From Lachnoclostridium sp. UBA2905 (GTDB lineage Bacteria; Bacillota; Clostridia; Lachnospirales; Lachnospiraceae): a DNA stretch of 64,000 bases. The notes under the pieces were generated by a model. The model saw only the letters and a list, made by a program, of their open reading frames with translations, was not told where the DNA came from and ran no database searches. The position numbers and the translations under genes were made by a program. This document shows positions 8,814 to 16,600 of this stretch, in pieces. Each line of letters opens with the position of its first letter. The first letter of the stretch is position 1. The DNA is taken from the NCBI GenBank assembly GCA_002349525.1, contig DEDL01000025.1, positions 13,456 to 77,455 of the forward strand, given 5' to 3'.

Positions 8814-10074
8814 CCGCAAATATTATCACATCCCCATCCACAACTTCCTTTTCTTCCTGACTTAACAACTTTTCTTCGTTAACATAGGTATGATTCAGGG
8901 AATCTTCATCAACAACATATACCCTGTCATCATGATACAATAACCTGGCATGAGCTCTGCTTATTGCAGCATTATCACTGATAATGTAATCTGCATACCT
9001 TTTGTCCTTACCTATACACATGCATCTTTTTGTAATGTACACCTTCTCACCACTGGTCTTTCGCTCAATATATGGATTCGTATTTCCATTCTTACCGTCT
9101 AAAAGAACCATAGTTTCACCATCATCTGGTTCACTAATATTATTAGCAGATACATTATTCATGCTGTCCTGTGCCTCAGATACTGCACCATAATTACCAA
9201 AGCCCCCTTTACCACAAAGATTTTCTGCTTCAGGACTTCCCACCTCATAAGAATCATAGTCCTTATAAGTTCTGACATCCTTTGAATCCTTCTTCCCAAA
9301 TATACTTCTAATAAATCCAAACAGGGATTTGTCTTCCTTCTCTTCAGGCAGGTCATCAAAAGAATCGGTATCATATTCCCTGACTCCACTGTCAGCCAGT
9401 ACATCCTCACATTTTTCCTTAGTATCACAATCCTTCTTCTCGGTGGGCACAACGGAAACAGGCTCCTTCATACGTCCTTCATATCTCTCCTTAAGGTGTA
9501 ATCCCGGATTTCTTCTTACATTTTCAATTACAAGATAAAACTCTGCCAGTGAAAAGTCCTTAATATTATTGAGACCATTAAGAAGCTCGGTTATACAGTA
9601 ATTACCTGCTCCCGACACAAATTTTGCACTGAATATAATCTCCTTAAACAGATTAAATATCTTCTCATCAAATTGTGTTGCACTTATAATTCTGTCATCT
9701 CCTGTAGGCAGATATATCATAAAAACCTGCTGTCTGTTACTGTCAAAATAAATCTGTTCAAGATCCGTTATCAGGTAGGAAGTGTCTAAAAGATAGCTTT
9801 TAAGAGATTGTACCATCTGAATAATACCAAGAAAAATTACAAGAATCTGCTCCATTGACAAATCGGTACTTAAGAGTTTACTCAAATAATCAAGATTAGA
9901 AATATCATAGCACACACCGTCCATTCCATCCTTCTCCATGCACAGTGGTGCTAAAACCCCTTCAATATAATTCTCCCGCAACATCTCATACGAAAACGGG
10001 TCAACCATCTGGCCGCCAACCATGTAGTATACTGCTCTCCTGCTTACCCCATCATCTTCAATTACAAACTGCAA
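8788..10074 (-). CDS. FHA-domain protein with N-terminal DUF6382-type region
   Basis: Phosphothreonine-reading protein of 428 residues heading the FHA/unknown/kinase operon. TTG start 10074 has AGGAGG at optimal distance. Residues 1-170 (ending near LYEVIENV-like text) resemble DUF6382, the usual partner of Firmicute FHA domains. Residues about 170-330 are a charged, low-complexity linker. The C-terminal about 95 residues form the FHA domain, with the phosphopeptide-binding pattern IGKDKRYADYII, SRAHARL and N-TYVNEEKL. It probably recruits substrates phosphorylated by the downstream kinase. Confidence 0.87.
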   Translation of the reverse strand: MQFVIEDDGVSRRAVYYMVGGQMVDPFSYEMLRENYIEGVLAPLCMEKDGMDGVCYDISNLDYLSKLLSTDLSMEQILVIFLGIIQMVQSLKSYLLDTSYLITDLEQIYFDSNRQQVFMIYLPTGDDRIISATQFDEKIFNLFKEIIFSAKFVSGAGNYCITELLNGLNNIKDFSLAEFYLVIENVRRNPGLHLKERYEGRMKEPVSVVPTEKKDCDTKEKCEDVLADSGVREYDTDSFDDLPEEKEDKSLFGFIRSIFGKKDSKDVRTYKDYDSYEVGSPEAENLCGKGGFGNYGAVSEAQDSMNNVSANNISEPDDGETMVLLDGKNGNTNPYIERKTSGEKVYITKRCMCIGKDKRYADYIISDNAAISRAHARLLYHDDRVYVVDEDSLNHTYVNEEKLLSQEEKEVVDGDVIIFADEEFVFHC

Positions 10075-10099
10075 ATAAAAAACCTCCTTTTCATATTAT

Positions 10100-10137
10100 T
10101 GTATGACAAAACTATCATACATTTTTAATACAGTCAA
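10100..10137 (-). promoter_or_regulatory. Putative promoter and operator dyad of the FHA operon
   Basis: On the minus strand a TTGACT -35 (10137-10132) lies 17 bases from TAGTTT. That weak -10 sits inside a perfect 7-bp dyad, TGTATGA-N8-TCATACA (10100-10121). A protein bound to the dyad would block the promoter. No regulator gene is adjacent. Confidence 0.5.
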
Positions 10138-10175
10138 GAGGCCAAAATAATTTTTGTTAAACATTAACAACCTTA

Positions 10176-10532
10176 TCAGGAAAGCCTTACAATAATTTCA
10201 GTAATATTGTCATACACATTTATCATTGACTCATACTTGTCCATTGCTCCATCCATAGAACCTTCCTTCAGCTGTTCGTTGAGCGAAACCATTGTATCTG
10301 TAAGGCTGCCAAATTCAAAATTCTTAAAATCTCCCTTTAATGTATGGCTAAAAAGCTGTGCATCTGAAACATTACCTTCCTTTAAAGCATCTCCCAATTT
10401 TGAAAAATATCCAGTCATAACATGCATCTTAAGGTATTTTATGTAGCGTTCACTTTTTCCGGCAAACCTGCTTACTGCTGCCTCAACATTAACTCCCAGA
10501 CTTTCAAGCTCATTTTTAGTATTTTCATCCAT
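10176..10532 (-). CDS. Stand-alone histidine phosphotransfer (HPt) protein
   Basis: All-helical protein of 118 residues. The HPt signature SHTLKGDFKNF (His near residue 66) and the following helix pair match the domain that relays phosphate between response regulators. Start ATG 10532 (MDENT) is preferred because AAGGAG lies nine bases upstream, whereas the earlier ATG is only three bases from it. There is no linked hybrid kinase in the window, so its partners are elsewhere. The 100-base gap to the FHA operon contains the latter's promoter, so it is probably transcribed separately from it. Confidence 0.85.
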   Translation of the reverse strand: MDENTKNELESLGVNVEAAVSRFAGKSERYIKYLKMHVMTGYFSKLGDALKEGNVSDAQLFSHTLKGDFKNFEFGSLTDTMVSLNEQLKEGSMDGAMDKYESMINVYDNITEIIVRLS

Positions 10533-10577
10533 TATCATATGCTCCTTTAAGTTTCATTTTTTTCAAATACAAAGCCC

Positions 10578-10757
10578 TTAAAATGTGCCTTTCTTGAAAA
10601 TGAGAAGCCTACCCCGCACACTCCCCTTTTCTGATATTACCTGGGCGGCCTTGCTTCCATTAAAGCATTCATATCTGACACGAAAACATCCGTCACCCAC
10701 AGCTTCAATAAATGCTCCAAGTGTTCCATCCCGCATATAGTTCCGTGCCTTTAGCAT
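10578..10757 (-). CDS. Small ORF of 59 residues, unknown, possibly a gene remnant
   Basis: Starts at ATG 10757 with AAGGAG upstream and encodes MLKARNYMRDGTLGAF, continuing through FRVRYECFNGSKAAQVI to a basic end LLIFKKGTF. Composition and RBS look protein-like, but I recognise no family. It overlaps, in another frame, the glycosidase-like fragment just upstream. That overlap suggests the whole 338-base gap is decayed coding sequence rather than a set of working genes. Confidence 0.35.
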   Translation of the reverse strand: MLKARNYMRDGTLGAFIEAVGDGCFRVRYECFNGSKAAQVISEKGSVRGRLLIFKKGTF

Positions 10758-10863
10758 GATGCTCCTTATAATATCCTTCTGCGTAATTATAACCTGCTAA
10801 TTTGACTACATCTGCACATTTTTCTGAATTTTCCCAAGGCACATTGAAAAGTGTTTTCATCAT
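10705..10863 (-). pseudogene. Fragment resembling GH2 beta-galactosidase
   Basis: A 52-codon open frame begins MMKTLFNVPWENSEKC, 14 bases after the pyrophosphorylase stop. ADVVKLAGYNYAEGYYKEHH resembles the conserved GYNY segment of GH2 beta-galactosidases (typically D-V-x-GYNY, then a Tyr/Glu/His-rich helix and a WxIYGSE strand). Similarity stops at HHAK, after which the frame runs into a stop at 10705. A GH2 enzyme is many hundreds of residues, so this is at most a short remnant. The match is from memory of the family motif. Confidence 0.4.
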
Positions 10864-10876
10864 GGGCAATTACCTC

Positions 10877-12103
10877 TTAGATCTCAACATTGTTTTTCAC
10901 AAGAAGTTCTCTTGCTGATTCCACTGAATCAATTCCTGTAAGATTCTTGACAGGTGCAAATTCATTCTCTCTGCGTACCTCATATGAAAGACAATCCTTC
11001 ATAAGATGAATAAGGTCAAGCACTAAAAGTTCAAATTTGTATCCATTTGGCTTTTCAGGCTTATTCTTAACACCATCGTCACCGATATATGGTATTTTTT
11101 TCTCAACAACATGTATAGGAAGCTTATCCTCCATAATTCTTATAAGCTCCTTTACACTGAAAAGATAATTAAGTATAACTCCATAATTATAAAGAAGGTC
11201 TCCATTCTCATCCTTTGAATACATCATTTCATCTGTCATCTCATAATATTCAACAATTGATGGTCTTCCATCTTCTGTACAAAGAAGTCCTACCTTCTCG
11301 TCCGGTGCTGCCTTACTTACAACCTTGGCACCACATACACATTCAGACTGAATTGTAGCTCCCACAAATGATGGGTCAGCTATTCTCTGCAGTACATTAT
11401 CAACTGCAAATACGTTCATCCATTCAACACCAAGCTTATTGAACTCATCTAAAAGCCCTGCTCCTGCAAATGATGTGAACCAGCCTCCGTTGCCGTTAGG
11501 TGACATAGCAGGTTTGTATTTTTCTTCCAGATAAATCTTTCCATTATAGTCTGTTGCAGGCGCCATGTCCTGAACAAAGAAATAAACATAATCGCTATTG
11601 TAGCCAAAATAATCATGTTCCTTAAAGAAACTAACTGTATCATCATGATTAATATCGCTTGTCATAATAGCGATAGGTACCCATGCATCTGCCTTTTTAA
11701 CTACATCCATAAGATTATTTATCAGACATTCAAATATATATAATTCCTTTGTTACACCAAGATTATATGTTCCCTTTGGCTTGTCATAACCAAGTCTTGT
11801 TCCCTGGCCACCGGCAAGAAGAATTGCTCCCACTTTTCCTGCTTTAATAGCCTCAATTCCGGTTTTCTCATATGAATCCCTGTTCTTATCAATTTCACTG
11901 AGCTTAAGTGCGCTAAGAGGTTTAATATCTCCTCTTTTCTGCTTCATTGATGGATTATCAAGAATCTCTAAAAGCGAAAAATCAATTTTCCCAATTCTTG
12001 CAAGAAGCTCCTCCTTCTGTGTCTGATCTAATTCATCATAGTACTTAAGTAACTGTGTCTGTCCCTTATTTTCAAGCATTGTTTTTGTTTCTTCAAAATT
12101 CAT
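10877..12103 (-). CDS. UDPGP-family UDP-sugar pyrophosphorylase
   Basis: Nucleotidyltransferase joining UTP and a sugar-1-phosphate (UDP-GlcNAc or UDP-glucose class). ATG 12103 has GGAGGA eight bases upstream; 408 residues. The signature LLAGGQGTRLGYDKPKGTYN, then IMTSDINHDDT, FFVQDMAPATDYNGKI, PNGNGGWF and NVFAVDNVLQRIADP are those of the eukaryotic-like UDPGP/UAP1 family, not GalU or GlmU. Many Firmicutes carry one such gene alongside GlmU; the true sugar substrate is not settled by sequence. It probably supplies precursors for the envelope polysaccharides. Neighbouring genes give no further clue. Confidence 0.88.
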   Translation of the reverse strand: MNFEETKTMLENKGQTQLLKYYDELDQTQKEELLARIGKIDFSLLEILDNPSMKQKRGDIKPLSALKLSEIDKNRDSYEKTGIEAIKAGKVGAILLAGGQGTRLGYDKPKGTYNLGVTKELYIFECLINNLMDVVKKADAWVPIAIMTSDINHDDTVSFFKEHDYFGYNSDYVYFFVQDMAPATDYNGKIYLEEKYKPAMSPNGNGGWFTSFAGAGLLDEFNKLGVEWMNVFAVDNVLQRIADPSFVGATIQSECVCGAKVVSKAAPDEKVGLLCTEDGRPSIVEYYEMTDEMMYSKDENGDLLYNYGVILNYLFSVKELIRIMEDKLPIHVVEKKIPYIGDDGVKNKPEKPNGYKFELLVLDLIHLMKDCLSYEVRRENEFAPVKNLTGIDSVESARELLVKNNVEI

Positions 12104-12246
12104 TAACCTTATCCTCCATATACATATAACAGCTATTATCATATACAACTATTATGATTAGCTGTTTTAATCTATTTTTCTATTTTATATCATTCAAGAA
12201 TGCTCCTGACCTGCCTGCTGCAATCTGCATCTGAGACCTTATCCTA

Positions 12247-12275
12247 GAAGAAGCTCAGTCCCTGACTGAGATAAC
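12247..12275 (-). repeat. Module A repeat fragment (copy R6) forming the 3' end of the PHP gene
   Basis: On the minus strand GTTATCTCAGTC (12275-12264) is identical to the end of the copy at 53670, followed by AGG and GACTGAG, giving a 7-bp hairpin. The repeat supplies codons VISV and, through the hairpin's other arm, the stop of the PHP gene. Confidence 0.6.
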
Positions 12276-12938
12276 ATATCCTTCATGCGCCTTCACAGCC
12301 TTAATATAATCTTCTATTGAATTAAGCTTGTGATCAAATATCATACCACCCTTAGGGCTGTTTATATGATGTGAATCTGACCCTCCCGTCATAGGAAAAT
12401 CATGTTCCTTTGCATATTTGTAGGCATCCGGATTAAATGTTTTACCAAGTCTTTCATTGCCAACATTAAATACTTCCACACCATCTACATAATCCGGGAA
12501 AAGTCTTATCTCTTTAATGTATGGTGCCTCCCTGAAGGGATGTGCATGTATTACCATTCCTCCATCAGCAGCAATCCTCTCATAATGCTCCTTCACATCC
12601 CATGAAAGAATATCATCATGGGCAAGAAGCCATTCCTTATCAAGCCCATACACAAGAAACTCTGTTGCATCGTAATTATCTTCCCAGCCAAAAAATACAT
12701 CTATTCCCAACTCATCGCCTCTCTTTTTTGCATTCTCATATCCCCTGCAAAAAAGCTCGACTCTTTCTTTCCATGGAAGGTTTCTGTCCACTGCACAATT
12801 ACCGTTGAAAAAATGATCCGTTATAATAATTCCCGCATATCCTGCATTATAATACGCTTCTGCCTGCTCTGCTCCGCTTGAAGCTCCACAGGCACTACCT
12901 TCAGAAGTATGCATATGTGTTTCATATTTATATTCCAC
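12255..12938 (-). CDS. PHP-domain metal-dependent phosphoesterase
   Basis: PHP-superfamily hydrolase of about 227 residues. I prefer GTG 12938 (VEYKYETHMHTSEGS) because AGAGG sits just upstream; an upstream GTG at 12974 would add 12 residues. The motif set is complete: HMHTSEGS (metal His pair), IITDHF, WEDNYDATEFLVYG, MVIHAHPFRE and TGGSDSHH. Relatives include histidinol phosphatase and nucleoside phosphatases; the substrate is not predictable. The C-terminal VISVRD is encoded by a fragment of the dispersed repeat, so the native C-terminus may have been altered by insertion. Confidence 0.85.
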   Translation of the reverse strand: MEYKYETHMHTSEGSACGASSGAEQAEAYYNAGYAGIIITDHFFNGNCAVDRNLPWKERVELFCRGYENAKKRGDELGIDVFFGWEDNYDATEFLVYGLDKEWLLAHDDILSWDVKEHYERIAADGGMVIHAHPFREAPYIKEIRLFPDYVDGVEVFNVGNERLGKTFNPDAYKYAKEHDFPMTGGSDSHHINSPKGGMIFDHKLNSIEDYIKAVKAHEGYVISVRD

Positions 12939-13027
12939 GATATTACCTCTTTTCCTTTTCAAGTCGACGCTCACATTATAGCAAATCTATTATTAAAAAA
13001 CTAGTTCCTATTTGAATTAAAATGTAT

Positions 13028-13101
13028 TATAATATTGTTGTTCAGATTCAAAATGATGTTTTTAGGATAGTAAATATATAAAGTTACTGCAGACAGTAAC
13101 T
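13028..13101 (+). promoter_or_regulatory. -10 element and leader hairpin of the carbamate kinase gene
   Basis: TATAAT at 13028-13033 is a consensus -10, with only a poor -35 (TTCCTA) 17 bases before it. The leader has AGTTACTG-CAGA-CAGTAACT (13082-13101), a perfect 8-bp hairpin. A near-copy of the hairpin is at 19552-19569. Confidence 0.5.
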
Positions 13102-13128
13102 AATAAAAAACAGAAAAGAGGATTTACC

Positions 13129-14061
13129 ATGCAGAACAACAAAATTGTAGTTGCTCTTGGAAGAAACTGCTTCGGCGAAACTTTTCCAGAGCAGAAAAAG
13201 AATGTTAAAAAAGCTGCTGTTGCAATAGCAGACATTGTAGAAGCAAAGTATGATGTTATAATTACTCACAGCAACGGCGCCCAGGTAGGTATGCTCCAGA
13301 CTGCCATGACAGAATTCAGCAGACTTGATCCTAAGTACACTGTTGCACCAGTTTCACTTTGTGGAGCTCTCAGCCAGGGTTATATCGGATACGACCTTCA
13401 GAATGCCATAAGAACAGAGCTTTTAAACAGGGGCATTTATAAAACTGTTTCAACAATTATTACACAGGTTAAGGTCGACCCATTTGACAAGGCTTTCAAC
13501 TCTCCTACAAAGGTTATTGGAAGAGTAATGAGCAAAGAGGATGCTGATCTTGAGGAAGAAAAAGGCAATTATGTTGTCAAGGAAGGTGATGGCTACAGAA
13601 GAATTGTTGCTTCTCCAAAACCAATTGACATATATGAAATTGATGCAATCAAAACACTCTCTGATGCAGGTCAGGTAGTAATTGCTGCAGGTGGTGGTGG
13701 AATTCCTGTTCTTGAGCAGGGAACAACTCTTAAGGGTGCCAGCGCAATTATTGAAAAAGATTTTACTGCTGCAAAACTTGCTGATATGCTTGGTGCTTCC
13801 AAGCTCTTATTCTTAACAGAAGTTGAGAATCTTACTATACACCAGGGTACACCTGAAGAGGCACCACTTAAAACTATAACTGCAAAAGAAGCACTTGAAC
13901 TTACAAGGGCAGATCATTTTGATGCAATTACAACTCAGCCAAAGATGGAAGCAGCCATATCATTTGTAACTGCTGCTCCTGAAAGAACTGCTATTATCAC
14001 TCACGTTGATAAGACAATAGAAGGAATCAAGGAACGCACAGGTACAATTATAAAATCCTGA
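13129..14061 (+). CDS. arcC: Carbamate kinase
   Basis: Converts carbamoyl phosphate and ADP to ATP, ammonia and CO2 in the last step of arginine or purine/agmatine fermentation. The 310 residues are full length. Motifs include VALGRNCFGE at the N-terminus (the usual family form is ALGGNA), THSNGAQVG, VIAAGGGGIPV and FLTEVENL. AAGAGG precedes ATG 13129. No arginine deiminase or transporter gene is next to it, and the ornithine carbamoyltransferase gene is 20 kb away, so an arginine deiminase operon is not indicated. The two transcripts facing each other here share a bidirectional terminator at 14148. Confidence 0.93.
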   Translation: MQNNKIVVALGRNCFGETFPEQKKNVKKAAVAIADIVEAKYDVIITHSNGAQVGMLQTAMTEFSRLDPKYTVAPVSLCGALSQGYIGYDLQNAIRTELLNRGIYKTVSTIITQVKVDPFDKAFNSPTKVIGRVMSKEDADLEEEKGNYVVKEGDGYRRIVASPKPIDIYEIDAIKTLSDAGQVVIAAGGGGIPVLEQGTTLKGASAIIEKDFTAAKLADMLGASKLLFLTEVENLTIHQGTPEEAPLKTITAKEALELTRADHFDAITTQPKMEAAISFVTAAPERTAIITHVDKTIEGIKERTGTIIKS

Positions 14062-14147
14062 TAATATCAAATCCTGTTAATACAGCTTCTTTAGTCTCAC
14101 TATTTTTAGAAGTGGAAGATGTAGATGTTCAGTGAATTTAAAAACCC

Positions 14148-14189
14148 GAACCGGCATTCAGGAATGGAAACATTCTCAAATACCGGTTC
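14148..14189. terminator. Bidirectional Rho-independent terminator between arcC and the U32 gene
   Basis: GAACCGG (14148-14154) pairs with CCGGTTC (14183-14189), with an inner GAATG/CATTC stem closed by GAAA. The hairpin is followed by GGAATTTTTA on the plus strand and GGGTTTTTAAA on the minus strand, so it can serve both convergent genes. Confidence 0.8.
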
Positions 14190-14217
14190 AGGAATTTTTA
14201 TTTGTACATTTTACTTA

Positions 14218-15447
14218 TCATTTTTCAATTCGCATAATATCATATTCATCAAGCTTAATTCCAACATCGATAAATACTTTCATGCCGGGATGTGGACAAT
14301 TCTCAATCTCCTGTCCATCTTCATCAAGCATCCTCTTAACAATAACCTTTTTCACCTGGCCATCAGGCTTCATAATCTCAATTTCATCGCCACATCCAAA
14401 CTTATTCTTCTGAACAAATCCATAGGTACCGTCCCCACCATCAAACTGTATAAGTCCAAGATAGGTATAATTATTTACATAGGTATTTGAATCGTATATC
14501 TGTGTTTCATGTGTAGGCTTATTATAGAAGAAGCCTGTTGTAAACTGTCTATATGTTCCCTTTCTTATCTCTTCCTGATAATAAGGTATTTTTTCCATAT
14601 ACTTTGCAGGATCTTCATAATAATCATCAATTGCTTCCCTGTAAATCTTTGCTACATTTGCCACATAAAGCGCAGTCTTCATTCTTCCTTCAATCTTATA
14701 GCTGTCTATTCCGGCATCAACAAGATCAGGTATATGCTCTATCATACATAAATCCTTTGAGTTAAAGATATATGTTCCTCTTTCATTTTCTTCAACTGGA
14801 AGATACTCCCCAGGGCGCTGTTCCTCCACAACATAATATTTCCATCTGCATGGGTGTGTGCAGGCACCAAGATTTGCATCTCTTCCAGTAAAATAATTAC
14901 TTAAAAGACATCTTCCCGAATATGATATACACATTGCTCCATGAACAAAGGTCTCAATCTCAAGATCATCAGGAATATGCTCTCTTATCTCCTTGATTTC
15001 CTTAATTGAAAGTTCTCTCGCAGTAACAACTCTTATAGCACCTAACTTCTGCCAGAACATAAATGTATCATAATTAACATTATTGCTCTGTGTGCTTACA
15101 TGGATATCAATCTCAGGACACTCTTCCCTTGCAATCATAAATACACCCGGGTCCGATATTATAAGGGCATCCGGTCCGATATGCTTCAATTCTTTAAAAT
15201 ACTCTCTTACACCTTTAAGATCATTATTATGTGCTGTTATATTGGCTGTCACATAAACCTTTTTGCCATGGTCATGAGCAAAGTCTATTCCTTTTTGCAT
15301 ATCGTCCATTGAAAAATTCTTTGCCTTGGCACGAAGTCCGTACATATCTCCACCGATATATACAGCATCAGCTCCATATAAAACTGCAACCTTCAATACT
15401 TCTAAACTTCCTGCTGGAATAAGCAATTCAGGCTTCTTTCTATTCAC
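14218..15447 (-). CDS. trhP: U32-family protein, TrhP-like tRNA hydroxylation protein
   Basis: The U32 'peptidase' family includes TrhP, which makes 5-hydroxyuridine at the wobble base of tRNAs using prephenate. The 409-residue protein has the family start PELLIPAGSLEVLKVAVLYGADAVYIGG, NITAHN, STQSNNVNYDT, and a Cys-rich core (CISYSGRCLLS, then ANLGACTHPCRWKY) expected to hold an iron-sulfur cluster. The GTG start has GAGGTGG upstream. The gene next upstream encodes a TrmR-type methyltransferase, which methylates that hydroxyl group; the pairing matches B. subtilis yrrM-yrrN/yrrO and supports TrhP over a true protease. B. subtilis has two TrhP paralogues here; this locus has one. Confidence 0.85.
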   Translation of the reverse strand: MNRKKPELLIPAGSLEVLKVAVLYGADAVYIGGDMYGLRAKAKNFSMDDMQKGIDFAHDHGKKVYVTANITAHNNDLKGVREYFKELKHIGPDALIISDPGVFMIAREECPEIDIHVSTQSNNVNYDTFMFWQKLGAIRVVTARELSIKEIKEIREHIPDDLEIETFVHGAMCISYSGRCLLSNYFTGRDANLGACTHPCRWKYYVVEEQRPGEYLPVEENERGTYIFNSKDLCMIEHIPDLVDAGIDSYKIEGRMKTALYVANVAKIYREAIDDYYEDPAKYMEKIPYYQEEIRKGTYRQFTTGFFYNKPTHETQIYDSNTYVNNYTYLGLIQFDGGDGTYGFVQKNKFGCGDEIEIMKPDGQVKKVIVKRMLDEDGQEIENCPHPGMKVFIDVGIKLDEYDIMRIEK

Positions 15448-15470
15448 CGTAAAACCACCTCATTTTTAAT

Positions 15471-16151
15471 CTATGAATGCTCTGACATCCTGGTACTGAT
15501 ACTGATTCCATCACCTACCGGTATTACCACGGTATTCCATTTTTCTGAATCAGTAATATATTTCAGATATTCTCTCATTCTTGTATGAATGGTTCTGTCT
15601 CTCCTGTTAACTGCATACCTTGATTCAAGGATTTCTCCCTCCTGAAGCACATTATCAGTTATAAGTATTCCCCCCGGCTTTAAAAGCCTTTCTATGTGAT
15701 TCAGGTATACCATATACTGCGCCTTGGCAGCATCAAGAAAGACAAAATCATACATTCTGTTTTCTGTAACAAGTTTTAAAAGCACATCAGCGGCATCACC
15801 CTCTAAAAGAGTAATATGTCCATCCCTGTCATACTTAGAAAAATTCTCCCTTGCATCTTCAATACGCATAGAAACCTTTTCAATAGTATCAATTCTTATA
15901 TTCTCGTTGCACCACAGCATGTACAAGGCAGAATAGCCTATTGCAGTTCCTATCTCAAGCACACTGCTAATTCCATCATTTTTCAGGAAATATTTTAATA
16001 TATGACCGGTCTGGGAACGCATTATAGGAGCATGAATATCTTCTGCATATTTCTCAATATGAGCAAGGTGCTCCGGCACGTCTCCATAAAGCATATTAAG
16101 AAATACATTCATTCTCTCCGGCGTAATGCCACCATTATATCTGTATGCCAT
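15471..16151 (-). CDS. trmR: O-methyltransferase, TrmR-like (tRNA 5-hydroxyuridine methyltransferase)
   Basis: SAM-dependent class I methyltransferase of 226 residues from the catechol-OMT-like family 3. SAM motif VLEIGTAIGYSALYM, acidic LLEGDA, metal-binding region FVFLDAAKAQYMVYL and ITDNVLQEGE are all present. Its ATG shares one base with the stop of the preceding MltG-like gene (TAATG), so the genes are translationally coupled. Position between an mltG-type gene and a U32 gene matches B. subtilis yrrL-yrrM-yrrN, so it probably converts ho5U34 to mo5U34 in tRNA. Confidence 0.85.
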   Translation of the reverse strand: MAYRYNGGITPERMNVFLNMLYGDVPEHLAHIEKYAEDIHAPIMRSQTGHILKYFLKNDGISSVLEIGTAIGYSALYMLWCNENIRIDTIEKVSMRIEDARENFSKYDRDGHITLLEGDAADVLLKLVTENRMYDFVFLDAAKAQYMVYLNHIERLLKPGGILITDNVLQEGEILESRYAVNRRDRTIHTRMREYLKYITDSEKWNTVVIPVGDGISISTRMSEHS

Positions 16152-16570
16152 TATTTAACCTCATCGCCTTCTGTGGACTTGTCAGTAATTACCGACAAAA
16201 TATCGGCATAATTCATGCTTGTATTCAGTTCAAATGTTCCTGTTTTGATATAGGCGCCACTGATACCTGAAGAATCTAACTTGGCTCTTATAAAAAATGA
16301 GTACTTATTAACTATAAGCTTACTGTATTCAAGTCTTGATGCAACAGACATCAATGATTCATTCTCATCATTTACCTCAAATTCCAGGTCTGTTCCAGGT
16401 GCCTCCTGCACTGAAACATCTCCAAAAATCTGATACATGAAATCATATGAAAATTTTCCGGCCTTCATTATGGCGATAACAACAAGCATATAGAAAATAA
16501 TGCTCAAAAATATACTCATAAATACTTTTACTACATTAAGAGCTGCTCTTGTTCCATCATTATTTGCCAT
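16151..16570 (-). CDS. MltG-like membrane protein lacking the catalytic domain
   Basis: Small bitopic protein of 139 residues. One TM helix spans about residues 14-36 (VFMSIFLSIIFYMLVVIAIM). The extracytoplasmic part has an SVASRLEYSKLIVNKYSFFIRAKL... GTFELNTSMNYADILSVIT pattern, matching the LysM-like N-terminal subdomain of MltG/YceG endolytic transglycosylases. Full MltG is about 330-380 residues and carries a catalytic Glu in its C-terminal half, which is missing here; the reading frame simply ends and is coupled to trmR. Synteny (before trmR/trhP, after RNase J) supports descent from mltG. A binding or regulatory role rather than glycan cleavage is inferred. Confidence 0.75.
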   Translation of the reverse strand: MANNDGTRAALNVVKVFMSIFLSIIFYMLVVIAIMKAGKFSYDFMYQIFGDVSVQEAPGTDLEFEVNDENESLMSVASRLEYSKLIVNKYSFFIRAKLDSSGISGAYIKTGTFELNTSMNYADILSVITDKSTEGDEVK

Positions 16571-16600
16571 ACCGCCACCTCCTGAAATTATAGTCTGATA

